64,000 nucleotides of DNA from Aquarana catesbeiana (lineage: Eukaryota > Chordata > Amphibia > Anura > Ranidae), in the NCBI RefSeq assembly GCF_042186555.1, contig NC_133328.1, positions 617,906,092 through 617,970,091 of the forward strand. Reading direction: 5' to 3'. The notes under the pieces were generated by a model. That model searched no databases. It was not told the origin of the DNA and saw only the letters and a list, made by a program, of their open reading frames with translations. Below are positions 55,066 to 64,000 of the stretch, piece after piece. Each line of letters begins with the position of its first letter. Position 1 is the stretch's first letter. A program made the position numbers and the translations under genes.

Positions 55066-55222
55066 ATAGATAAGACAGATAAGGTAGATGATAAGATAAG
55101 ATAAGATAAGATAGACAAGAAAGACAGAAAGATAGATAGATAGATAAGATAGATAGATAAGATAGATAGATAAGATAGATAGATAGATAAGATAGATAGA
55201 TAAGATAGATAGATAGATAGAT

Positions 55223-55316
<94 letters not shown>
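55066..55316 (+). repeat. (GATA)n microsatellite
   Basis: About 250 bp of GATA/TAGA units with early AAGATA interruptions (55085-55205) that become pure GATA from about 55225 to 55315. The YLSIYLS-repeat open frames on the - strand are artefacts of the tetranucleotide. Confidence 0.97.
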
Positions 55317-55344
55317 TTCAATTGCTTGGTAACACAAATTGCTA

Positions 55345-55905
55345 AAACAGATTTTTGTCTTCAGATTTACCAAAACTATGTAGTGCAAGGGCCTGCCTGA
55401 TTGCATACAAATTGAAACTCCTATGCCGCGTACACACGATCGGACAGTCCGACAACAAAATCCTGGATTTTTATCGACGGACGTTGGCTCAAACTGGTCT
55501 TGCATACACATGTTGTCGGAAATTCCGATCGCCAAGAACGCGGTGACGTACAAGACGTATGACGAGCCGAGAAAAAGGAAGTTCAATAGCCAATGCGGCT
55601 CTTCTGCTTGATTCCGAGCATGCGTGGAACTTTGTGCGTTGGAATTGTGTACACACGATCGGAATTTCCGACAACAAGTTTTGTTGTCGGAAAATTTGAG
55701 AACCAGCTCTCAAACATTTGTTGTCGGAAATTCCGACAGCAAATGTACGATGGAGCCTACACACGGTCGGAATTTATGACAACAAGCTCACATCCAACAT
55801 TTGTTGTTGGAAATTCCGAGCATTAAGGTTTGACCTCATATTATATGTTTTTGGTAAATCTGAAGACAAAAATCTTCAGAAAATCTAATTGTGTGTATGG
55901 GGTCT
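55345..55905. mobile_element. AT-rich palindromic MITE split by a second element
   Basis: The arms CAGATTTTTGTCTTCAGATT (from about 55350) and AATCTGAAGACAAAAATCTT (to about 55876) match the uninterrupted copy at 38300-38510. The break point corresponds to AAACTCTTAAGGTTTG in that copy. Confidence 0.82.
55434..55822. mobile_element. Nested element, relative of 36535-37587
   Basis: Starts TGCCGCGTACACACGATCGG and ends with GTTGGAAATTCCGAGCA. Its interior repeats TTCCGACAACAA-type words in both orientations. Comparison with the empty site suggests a TTA duplication (left copy now CTA). PIF/Harbinger-like by target site. Confidence 0.72.
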
Positions 55906-56032
55906 TACACACCAGGTTGATTGTACAAACATACAATATCACAGGAAATCACTAAAGGTAATACTTAGTACCCAATAGTAGTGCTATATCAAAGAAAAGA
56001 GGTACCCAACCACTTAAAAAATGCAAACTTAA

Positions 56033-57015
56033 CCTCTTCCCGCCCGCCGGCCGTCAATTGACGGCTGGGCGGTGCGGCTCTCGTTCTGGGTGAACGTCAT
56101 AAGCACCCTTCAGAATGACCGCTCTCTCGCACGCCCATCGCGGCCGCGCCATGTTGCTAGGACACGGCACGACCCCGATCTGTGTAAAGAGCCACGGTCA
56201 CATGTAAACACGGAGATGCCAGTAATCGGCACTCCTCGCCTCACACTCTGTCAGTGTCTCTATCGGCATCTCCTCACAGAGGACAGCTAGGGATGTAATC
56301 AGGGCACTGATCATCAGTGCCCTGGTTACAATTAAGTGCCAGCAATGTATGCCCACCACTGCCAGCAATCAGTGCCAACCAGTGCCCACAATTGGCACCA
56401 ATCTGTGCCCACAAGTGCCAGCAATCAGTGGCCATCAGTGATGCCAGTCAGTGCTGGCTATCAATGCTGCCCATGAATGCCCATCACTGGTGCCCATTAA
56501 TGCTCATCACTGCTGCCCGCCAATGCCACCCATTAATGCCCATCAGTGACGCCTATCCGTGCCGCCTATCTGTGCCCACCAGTGCCGCCTATCTGTGCCC
56601 AGTGCCACCCATCAGTGCCGCCTATCAGTGCTCATCAGTGCAGCATATTTGTGCCTCCTCATCAGTGCCACCTAATCAGTGCCCATAAGTGCCACCTCAT
56701 CAGTGCCCATCAGTGCTGGCTCATCAGCGCCCATCAGTGAAGGAGAAAAAATACTTATTTACAAAATTTACTGATAGAAACTAATACTTTTTTTTTTCCA
56801 AAATTTTTGGTCTTTTTTTTTCTTTTTTAGGAAAAAAATAAAAAACCCAGGAGTGATTAAATACCACCAAAAGAAAGCTCTATTTGTGTGAATTAAATGT
56901 TCCAATTTCACATGATTAGCATGACCGTGCAATTGTCATTCAAAGTGTGACAGCGCTGGAAGCTGAAAAATGGCTTGGGCAGGAAGTGGGTTGTAAGTGC
57001 CCTGTACTGAAGTAG
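56033..57015 (-). mobile_element. TTAACCACTT-family element with GGCACTGAT-type tandem words
   Basis: Bounded by TTAA at 56029-56032 and 57016-57019, with left end CCTCTTCCCGCCCGCCGGCC and right end TGTACTGAAGTAG. Between about 56320 and 56740 degenerate CAGTGCCCATCAGTGC words repeat. These give cysteine/isoleucine/proline-rich open frames that are not genes. Confidence 0.75.
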
Positions 57016-57019
57016 TTAA

Positions 57020-58066
57020 TATATTGTCACCCAATATGATTGGTACGTAGGCAAGCATAGAATGGATTACCAATGGTAATAACACAATTTAGCATACAAA
57101 GTGATTAACAGTAAGGACTAGACATAAGATGACAATTAACATCCAGATCAACATAAACAGTATCAAGACCCCCTCAAGTACAGCAGTGAGCAGTAGTAAA
57201 GTTTAATCTACCGAGTGCTGTAACTATATTGCCAAAGCGCATTTATGGCGGGGTTGCTAGTCCTAGACTGCCTGGGCATGCACTGTCCAAAAGAAAAGAA
57301 GGATAGTAGTGGAGGGGCAGGGAAACAACGTGGGACTTGCAGAATAATTATTATGGGACGGGCAGTCCTTTGAAATGTTCTTCTTCTGGCTATCGTTGGG
57401 GCCCTTTAAGGACATTGGTGCACGTAACAATAGTCCCAATTAGAGTGCAGTAAAGGTTTGGTATAGGGTTGGTATAGGTGCAGTCTAGGTTTGAAATAAG
57501 TGCGGCATTGGGTGTGGTATGGATTGATGTCCTGCTCTGAGTGGCTCAGAGTCCCTGGTGATCATCAGTGGGAAGCAAAGGGTGAGTGGACACTCTAGTC
57601 TCCTTACTGCAGTGGTGGAGCATCTGTGATGTGGGCACTGCTGCGCTGCCCCTGGGTGATCTCTCCCTCATTCACTCCCTTGGTGCCAAGAGAAAGAACT
57701 TTGCCGGGCAGTTAATTTAAAATCATCTCTCCACTCCTCCTACTACACAGTGCCTATTGGGATCTGTAGTGTAACCATTATAATATAGCCATTATGTGAC
57801 TGCCCTCTCAAACTATAACTCCTAGAATTCTCAGCACTCTATGAAGTGCTAGGCTTGCTTGGCTTTAGCTTTCCTCCTGCTGGGCAGAGTGCAGCATAAC
57901 ATTAGTTTCTCCATATTGCTGTGGCCCAGCACCTGACTACTATATTATGAGGACCCACCTTAACTATCCAATCAATTTGTGTTCTGGATAATACAAATTA
58001 GTTACATATTTATTAGTAGATCTAAAGGAGAGTGTACATTCAGATTGTAATGTGTGTGTGACCATC
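57020..58066. other. Intron sequence, no supported gene
   Basis: No element termini or exon were identified. A stretch at about 57465-57520 has short GGTTTGGTATAGG-like direct repeats. Confidence 0.4.
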
Positions 58067-58443
58067 AGCGGCGGCCCGTCCATAAGGCGCGCAAGGGCAT
58101 CGCCCCCCTAATCTCCATCTGGGATCCTGGACGTATAGAGTTCTACGCGTTTTTTTTTGTGAAGCACATGATTAGAGCCGGAGGCTCTAATTTGCTTCAA
58201 AAAGGTTGGGCTCCCTAAGCCCACCCACTTGTGACAATAGCGAATCAACATTTGCTATTGTCTTCCTGCTTCTCCTCCCGGCCAATCAGGACAGGAAGCG
58301 GGTCCCGAGACCTGCGACCTGAATGGGATAAGGACAGGGCTGGCGAGTGGGGCTGGTTGACGGGTTGACGGGCAGGCGGCTGTTGGGGGGGGTCATTTGT
58401 TTGCCGCCCTTCCCCAAAAAATAGAGCACCATCTGCCACTGGT
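58067..58443. mobile_element. Probable hAT-type MITE, CAGCGGCGGC end
   Basis: Begins CAGCGGCGGCCCGTCCATAA, contains GGCGCGCAAGGGCATCGCCC and ends near ACCATCTGCCACTGG. The start resembles a common vertebrate hAT MITE. The target duplication is unclear. Confidence 0.5.
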
Positions 58444-58445
58444 GA

Positions 58446-59580
58446 GCATACCTCCCAACCTTTTGAGATGGGAACAAGGGACACTTATTAGCAAAAGTAT
58501 GTAGGCATAGGACACACCCCCTGCCACGTCCCTGTAACCACTGCCATACCAGGACAATTCTGGCATTCCTCTCCTATATGTAAAAATCATAATTTTTTTG
58601 CTAGAAAATTACTCAGAACCCTCAAACATTATATAATTTTTTTTAGCAGAGACCCTAGGGAATAAAATGACAGTTGTTGCAATTTTTTATGTTGCACGGT
58701 ATTTGTGCAGCAATTATTCAAACGCCTTTCATGAATTAAAGAAAAAAAAAAACAAAACACAATATTAACCCCAATTTTTTTATATAATGTGAAAGATTAT
58801 GTTATGGCGAGTAAATAGATACCTAACATGTCACATTTTAAAACTGCGCACACTTGTGGAATGGCACCATACTTTGGTACTTAAAAATCTGCATAGGTGA
58901 CGCTTTGAAACTTTTTACAGGTTACCAGTTTAGAGTTACAGAGGAGGTCTTGGGATAGAATTATTGCTCTCGCTCTAACATTCGCGACGATACCTCATAT
59001 GTGTGGTTTGAATGCCATTTATGTATGCGCTTCTGGTTGCGAGGATGAGGGGATAGAGGTGCTTTAATTTTTTTTTTTTTTTATTGTTTATTTTATTTTT
59101 TTAGTTTTACACTTTTCATTTATTTTAATTTTTTTAAATCACGTTTGATTTCTATTACAAGGAATGTAAACATCCCTTCTAATAGGAATAAGGCATGACA
59201 GGTCTTCTTTACGGAGAATTCTGGGGTCCATAAGTCCCCACACCTCTCCTCTATGCTGGAAAGCCTGAGATAAAAAAAATGCGATCTCCGGTTTTCTAGC
59301 AACAAAACAGCAGTTTACATCTGCCGGTGCCAGAAGTATCATCATGACTTCGCTTATGGCCTCCAGTTCCTTTATACTGGCTTTTGAAATTCACAAATGC
59401 AGTAATTTAGAAATTGGATGAAAGGTTTAGCACCGGGAAACATTTTTTGAAAGTGCATTTCATATACAACTATATAGTTCAGACCAAAATGATCGACAAA
59501 TGAGGAGGAAAGAGGGACAGAGGGACTTTGTTCCAAGTGAGGGACAGTCCCTCAAAATCAGGGGCAGTTGGGAGCTATGG
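58446..59580. mobile_element. CATACCTCCCAAC element split by a TTAACCACTT-type element
   Basis: Ends CATACCTCCCAACCTTTTGA (58448 on) and CAGTTGGGAGCTATG match 49394-49802. Between about 58545 and 59360 lies a reverse copy of the divergent TTAA subfamily (GAGGTCTTGGGATAGAATTA, GCATGACAGGTCTTCTTTAC). This is another example of TTAA elements landing in older short elements. Confidence 0.62.
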
Positions 59581-59624
59581 TGTGAGTTTTGAATAGAACA
59601 GACGGGCAGGCAGACTTCTTCAAA

Positions 59625-59905
59625 CTATGACGTTACCGCCCTGGGAAGAATGTCTATTTTCCTTAATGTGTAGAAAGACTGCTGAGCCCCGGCTTACAGA
59701 ACTTGTCCTCCTATGTTGTCCATCCATGAGATGTAGTGCTGTCTCCCCAATGTACAGGTTTTTGTGTTCCTCACTACACTGTAAACCTAGTTAACTTGGC
59801 TTGTGTTGGGTCTTTTGGATGGACAATCTTCTGTCTTGAAGGACACAGAGATGACATGTTTTTTTTGAAGATCCTGCTGAGTATTTCTGACACTCCAGCT
59901 ATGGA
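59625..59905 (-). pseudogene. Fossil Penelope-like element, GIY-YIG endonuclease region
   Basis: On the - strand, allowing for frameshifts, one reads AGVSEILSRIFKK, IVHPKDPTQAKL, then QCSEEHKNLYIGETALHLMD (LYIGET at 59740-59757) and QHRRTSSVSRGSAVFLHIKE. The order of a VSE-L-RIF block, a KLVHPKD-type linker, C-S-E-E, LYIGET and QHRR is that of the C-terminal GIY-YIG nuclease of Penelope-like retroelements. This nuclease nicks the target for reverse transcription. The frame is broken near the linker and the sequence ends soon after the QHRR block. No reverse transcriptase is left. It sits within 200 bp of TG exon 2. Confidence 0.82.
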
Positions 59906-60071
59906 ATATTACACCAAGTGTTCTCTGTTCTGTATGATCATTCCATGTTTTTGCTTGACCTTGGGATGGTTCACCTGAGACGATTCTTGGAGCTTTGCTG
60001 TAGCTAAACCCATGTCTGTCCTGATATCTTCCTAGTATGTTTGTTACTAGTACTGTTCTTCCTTCACGCAG

Positions 60072-60180
60072 AATATGAACTGGAGTCCCAGCCTTTGTTA
60101 CCATGTGAGATTGCAAGAGAAAAATCCCTTTCTGTTGGCGGAGACTACATCCCGCAGTGCTCGGTGGAAGGACAATACAG
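60072..60180 (+). CDS. TG: Thyroglobulin exon 2, hormone-forming tyrosine and first type-1 domain
   Basis: The acceptor is CTTCACGCAG ending at 60071, and the donor GTAAAG is at 60181. With the G from exon 1 the frame reads EYELESQPLLPCEIAREKSL, then GGDYIPQCSVEGQYR. This matches the N-terminus of vertebrate thyroglobulin: the E-Y pair followed by QPL-PCE, then DY-PQC, the opening of the first thyroglobulin type-1 repeat. The tyrosine codon at 60074-60076 corresponds to Tyr5 of the mature protein, the main site of thyroxine formation, and keeps the acidic residue before it. The exon is 109 bp and ends in phase 2. It is intact, and I am sure of the gene although exon 3 was not found. Confidence 0.95.
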
Positions 60181-61805
60181 GTAAAGGAGCATCGTAGTAA
60201 ACTGCTGAAGAGCAGCAGTATATCATATACAGTGTTTTATGTGTTTTATGTGTGTGTATGTATTTTTTGGGGATAGCGTAATCAAGGATGCAGTGCACTC
60301 ACCAAAATCTTCACTCAAGGACTATTTTGTCCACTTTTATTAACAAAATCCTAATAACACAACCGGTTGCCCATGCAAGGGTTATTCATCATATTTTTGC
60401 TACAACCAGTCCTTAAGCTTCTTGGCTATCCCCTGCAACATTGCTGCTTTGGCCCCTTTCCGTCCCTCTGTGGACGATTCTCTCAAAGACTGTGCAAACA
60501 CACTCACTGCTTGTGCAGTCGTTTGTCCCCAAGAGAGGAGATCTCCTCTGTCATCTCAGTAGAGTCCTGAGCTACAAAACTTTTGTGCACACCTTCACAT
60601 TTAGAGAGAGTTGGTTACTACTACTAAATGTGGAACTAGGGTTGGAAGCCAAGACTCTACAAAGCCTTTGGACTCCAGGATCCAGACCAGGGCTTGCCAA
60701 GCCCTGAAAAAACAGAAAATTAACACGCTAGTTTTCTCCCTATGAGATGTGCATCCTGGAAACCTCCACCCAGTATGAGTGAGAACCCCAGATGACCCCA
60801 GTTTTGTCCATGAGCCTCAAACCTAGTTCATTCTTCCATGCTAAACTACGCACAAAATTACATTTTACCATGAGACCTGGTGCTGGTGCTCTGTCTATAT
60901 ACAGTGTATATTAGAGCTGCTCGATTCTGGATAAAATGAAAACCACAATATTTTTGCTTAGAATAAAGATTACTATTCTCTCACGATTCTGAAGAACTTT
61001 TTTATTTTAAAGATTTACAACTCCTGAACATTAGGTTATCAAACAAGATGGCAATAAAATAAGGCATCTTTGCTTCAATGAAATTTAAAGGAATGTAATG
61101 AAAAAAATTGTAATGTGTAAAGGAATAAAAAAAATTACCATTAAGTTATATTAAGGTCTTTTTTTTTAGTACTCGCCGATACCAATTACCGATACCTACC
61201 GCAACTTTTTTTTTTTTTTTTACACTTCAGCAGACAGCAATGGTATAAAGCATTAAAAAGTTATTTTACAAATGAAATACATTTTTCTTTTTTAATTTTG
61301 TGCTTTTTTTTAATGTTAAACGTGTGAATATATTTTAACCTGTAACAATAATAATGAAGAAAGCAAACAAGAAAAAAAAAAGTTTTAATTATTAATTAAT
61401 TATTAATAATTTATAAAATAGAAGTAAATAAAAAAAAATAAAAATCAGCAGGAAAATAATTCCTTAAATGGAGAAGGAAAATAAGGAGTTAATAAGGCGG
61501 ATTAGAGTAAATTAAGGGCTAATAAGGGGTCAAACAGACGAAAAATTTAAAAAAAACTGACTTCATTAGCAGATTGTTCATCCCTTTGATCTGTAAATGA
61601 ATAAACAGAAAGATACAATGTTTCTTTTTATCTGTCTTTCAGTGCTGAGCAATGCTGTTGAAAAACATTGCCGCTGCTTTTTTTTTTGACAGCTGTGAGC
61701 AGGGGAACGGCTCTGCACTTTTTACATGAATTGTGGAAATACTGGATTAAGATCATGGGGTCGAATCGAGATCATGATCTCTTAACTATTAATCATGCAG
61801 CTCTA

Positions 61806-61811
<6 letters not shown>
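60181..61811 (+). other. TG: TG intron 2, no further exon found
   Basis: AT-rich intronic DNA with long A/T runs (for example 61206-61220 and 61369-61442). I looked for the cysteine/tryptophan-rich continuation of the type-1 repeat and did not see it before 64000. Confidence 0.7.

Positions 61812-61896
<85 letters not shown>
61812..61896 (+). repeat. (GT)n-(TA)n microsatellite
   Basis: GT repeats (about 61812-61852) are followed by TA repeats (about 61854-61896). The TA part supplied the target for the Tc1 element that begins at 61897. Confidence 0.97.
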
Positions 61897-61899
<3 letters not shown>

Positions 61900-61997
61900 T
61901 ATCTCACAAAAGTGAGTACACCCCTCACATTTTTGTAAGCATTTTATTCTTTTCATGTGACAACACTGAAGAAAATACACTTTGCTACAATGTAAAG

Positions 61998-63134
61998 TAG
62001 GGATGAGCCCGACGTAAGTAAGTTCGACTCAAACATCGGGTGTTCGTCCGTTCACTGAATACCGGACATTATGGGGCGTTCGCGGGAAATTTGAGCACCC
62101 GTGGAACGCACCATAATAACGGAGAGTCTGTCCATGTACTGCGAGATTGCAGTGCATTGACAGCTGCTGATTGGCCAAAGCATGCACCTGACCTGTTACC
62201 CGGATCCTGGCAATATAGTAAAAAATCATTGAAAAAAAGTCTTGGTTTCCCCCCATCCCATTACCAGGCCCTTTGGGTCTGGTATGGATTTTAAGTTGAA
62301 CCCTGAGCCAAAATTTTAAAAAATGGCGTGGGGGTCCCCCCAAAATCCATACCAGGCCCTTCAGGTCTGGAATGGATATAAAGGGGAACCCTGCACAAAA
62401 TGTTTGTTAAAAAATGGCATAGGGGTTCCCCCCAAAATCCATACCAGGCCCTTCGAGTTTGGTATGGATTTTAAGGGGAACCCTGAGCCAAAATAAATCA
62501 TTTTTGCACAGGGTTCCACTTAATATCCATACCAGACCTGAAGGGCCTGGTATGGATTTTGGGGGTACCCCCAAGCAATTTTTTTTTCACATTTTGGTGC
62601 GAATTTCCATTAATATCCAGACCCGAAGGGCCTGGTAATGGACTGAGGTGGGGGGGCGGAACCCATGCCACTTTTTTCAATGGTTTTTATCTATATTGCC
62701 GGGATTCGACAATACAATACAGCCACAAGCAGTTTTAAATTACATTTTTTCCTTTAGAAATGTCATTTTGCTGTGGTACTGTTCTAAATACGGGAAAGAT
62801 GCGCTACTTTACAGACATACTATAGACACCCCCAGGCACGATATTTAAAGGAATATTTCATTTTTATTGTTTCACTTTAAGCATTCTTAAAATCACTGCT
62901 CCTGAAAAAACGTCCGTTTTTAAAACTCTTTTTTGCATTGATACATGTCCCCCGGGGCAGGACCCGGGTCCCCAAACACTTTTTATGACCATAACTAGCA
63001 TATAAGCCTTTAAAATTAGCACTTTTGAATTTTCATGTTCATGTCCCATAGACTTTAACAGTGTTCACACAAATTTTTTGCCTGTTCGCAAGTTCTGGTG
63101 CGAACCGAACCGGGGGGTGTTCAGCTCATCCCTA
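61998..63134. mobile_element. Deletion derivative of the 19432 hAT element, 8-bp target duplication
   Basis: The termini TAGGGATGAGC and GCTCATCCCTA are identical to those of 19432-27167. The direct repeat ATGTAAAG flanks it at 61990-61997 and 63135-63142. It keeps the left subterminal part (GTTCGACTCAAACATCG) and the right part (GAACCGAACCGGGGGGTGTTC), but has no transposase. Repeated CCATACCAGGCCCTT blocks in both orientations fill the middle. It is a non-autonomous partner mobilised by the same enzyme. Confidence 0.93.
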
Positions 63135-63419
63135 ATGTAAAGTCGTGAGTGTACAGCTTGTATAACAGTGTAAATTTGCTGTCCCCTCAAAATAACTCAA
63201 CACATAGCCATTAATGTCTAAACCGCTGGGAACAAAAGTGAGTACACCCCGAAGTGAAAATGTCCAAATTGGGCCCAATTGGTTATTTTCCCTCCCCGGT
63301 GTCATGTGACTCGTTAGTGTTACAAGGCCTCAGGTGTGAATGGGGAGCAGGTGTGTTAAATTTGGTGTTATCGCTCTCACTCTCTCATACTGGTCACTGG
63401 AAGTTCAGCATGGCACCTC

Positions 63420-64000
63420 ATAGCAAAGAACTCTCTGAGGATCCGAAAAAAATAATTGTTGCTCTACATAAAGATGGCCTAGGCTATAATAAGAAGATTG
63501 CCAAGACCCTGAAACTGAGCTGCAGCACAGTGGCCAAGACCATACAGCGGTTTAACAGGACAGGTTCCACTCAGAACAGGCCTCGCCATGGTCGACTAAA
63601 GAAGTTTGAATGCACGTGTTCAGCGTCATATCCAGAGGTTGTCTTTGGGAAATATTTGATTCAGATGGTGTCGAGTGTGTGTGGCTGCAACCAGGTGAGG
63701 AGTACAAAGACAAGTGTGTCTTGCCTACAGTCAAGCATGGTGGTGGGAGTGTCATGGGCTGGGGCTGCATGAGTGCTGCTGGCACTGGGGAGCTACAGTT
63801 CATTGAGGGAACCATGAATGCCAACATGTACTGTGACATACTGAAGCAGAGCATGATCCCCTCCCTTTGGAGACTGGTCCCGCAGGGCAGTATTCCAACA
63901 TGATAAAACACACCTCCAAGACGACCACTGCCTTGCTAAAGAAGCTGAGGGTAAAGGTGATAGACTGGCCAAGCATGTCTCCAGACCTAAACCCTATTGA
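63420..64000 (+). pseudogene. Tc1 transposase, internally deleted
   Basis: ATG at 63420 starts MAPHSKELSEDPKKIIVALH, continuing with a helix-turn-helix DNA-binding part (KTLKLSCSTVAKTIQRFNRT) and RPRHGRLKKF (to about 63605). The frame then jumps: about half of the protein, including the first catalytic aspartate, is missing. The sequence resumes in another frame with FDSDGVECVWLQPGEEYKD and VKHGGGSVMGWGCMSAAG, then the beginning of the second aspartate region (FQHDKTH near 63893) after a further shift. The last bases read SPDLNPI, just before the third catalytic residue. Confidence 0.9.

Larger units (their letters stand above)
61897..64000 (+). mobile_element. Tc1-like transposon, interrupted and running off the window
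   Basis: It starts after TA with CAGTATCTCACAAAAGTGAG and TACACCCCTCACATTTTTG, the terminal repeat of a vertebrate Tc1 family. The non-coding left arm is split by the hAT MITE at 61998-63134 and continues with AAAGTGAGTACACCCCGAAG (63235 on). The transposase begins at 63420. The right end lies beyond 64000. Confidence 0.92.

Noticed and set aside
55066..55586. Long YLSIYLSIYLS-type open frames, possible membrane protein
   Set aside because: Direct translation of the (GATA)n microsatellite.
59787..60116. 109-codon - strand open frame overlapping TG exon 2
   Set aside because: Its right part is antisense to the TG exon and its left part is the frameshifted Penelope-like remnant; it is not one protein.
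60182..64000. TG exon 3 within the window
   Set aside because: I searched by eye for the next cysteine/tryptophan-rich type-1 repeat segment with splice sites and found none; the region is AT-rich DNA and a Tc1 element.
1..64000. tRNA, rRNA or snRNA genes
   Set aside because: No tRNA A/B-box pair with a cloverleaf, nor recognisable 5S or U-snRNA sequence, was found by eye; a covariance search would be decisive.

Overview
This is vertebrate nuclear DNA, most likely from a frog. I infer an amphibian, perhaps ranid-like, from the mix of transposable elements (CR1, L1/Tx1-like and Penelope-like retroelements, hAT, Tc1/mariner and TTAA-flanked short elements) and from the two split host genes. 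There is no bacterial gene organisation: most long open frames are low-complexity repeats or broken transposon genes.

Two host genes are present, both on the + strand. At the left edge are the last two coding exons of PHF20L1 (2139-2286 and 3297-3439), separated by an intron with a long polypyrimidine microsatellite. About 39 kb downstream is the 5' end of the thyroglobulin gene TG: a TATA box at 42467, a signal-peptide exon (42549-42612) and exon 2 (60072-60180). The splice phases of the two TG exons match. The predicted mature protein starts five residues before the main hormone-forming tyrosine. PHF20L1 lies directly upstream of TG, in the same orientation, in human 8q24, so the linkage supports both calls. 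TG exon 3 was not found before the window ends.

Most of the rest is transposon-derived. 1-1960: truncated CR1 LINE inside PHF20L1. 4.4-18.9 kb: palindromic elements, a Tc1 deletion derivative, and a TTAA element nested in another element. 19.06-29.0 kb: a chain of TTAA-flanked elements, one split by a 7.7-kb hAT element with a perfect 8-bp target duplication. That hAT carries a broken BED/hAT transposase gene and a 45-bp minisatellite. 29.1-46.3 kb: a non-LTR endonuclease fragment, many more TTAA-flanked elements, a tandem array whose units carry a hammerhead-ribozyme-like core, a Tc1 remnant and a second CR1. 47.2-48.3 kb: a hAT-like element swollen by a 32-bp minisatellite. 49.4-59.6 kb: nested short elements and a textbook L1-like insertion on the - strand. 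59.6-59.9 kb: a fossil Penelope-like GIY-YIG domain next to TG exon 2. 61.9-64.0 kb: a Tc1 element interrupted by a deletion derivative of the same hAT family.

I found no wholly new gene system. The points most worth following are the hidden TG 5' end, the ribozyme-like repeat array and the nested insertions that date the element families relative to each other.
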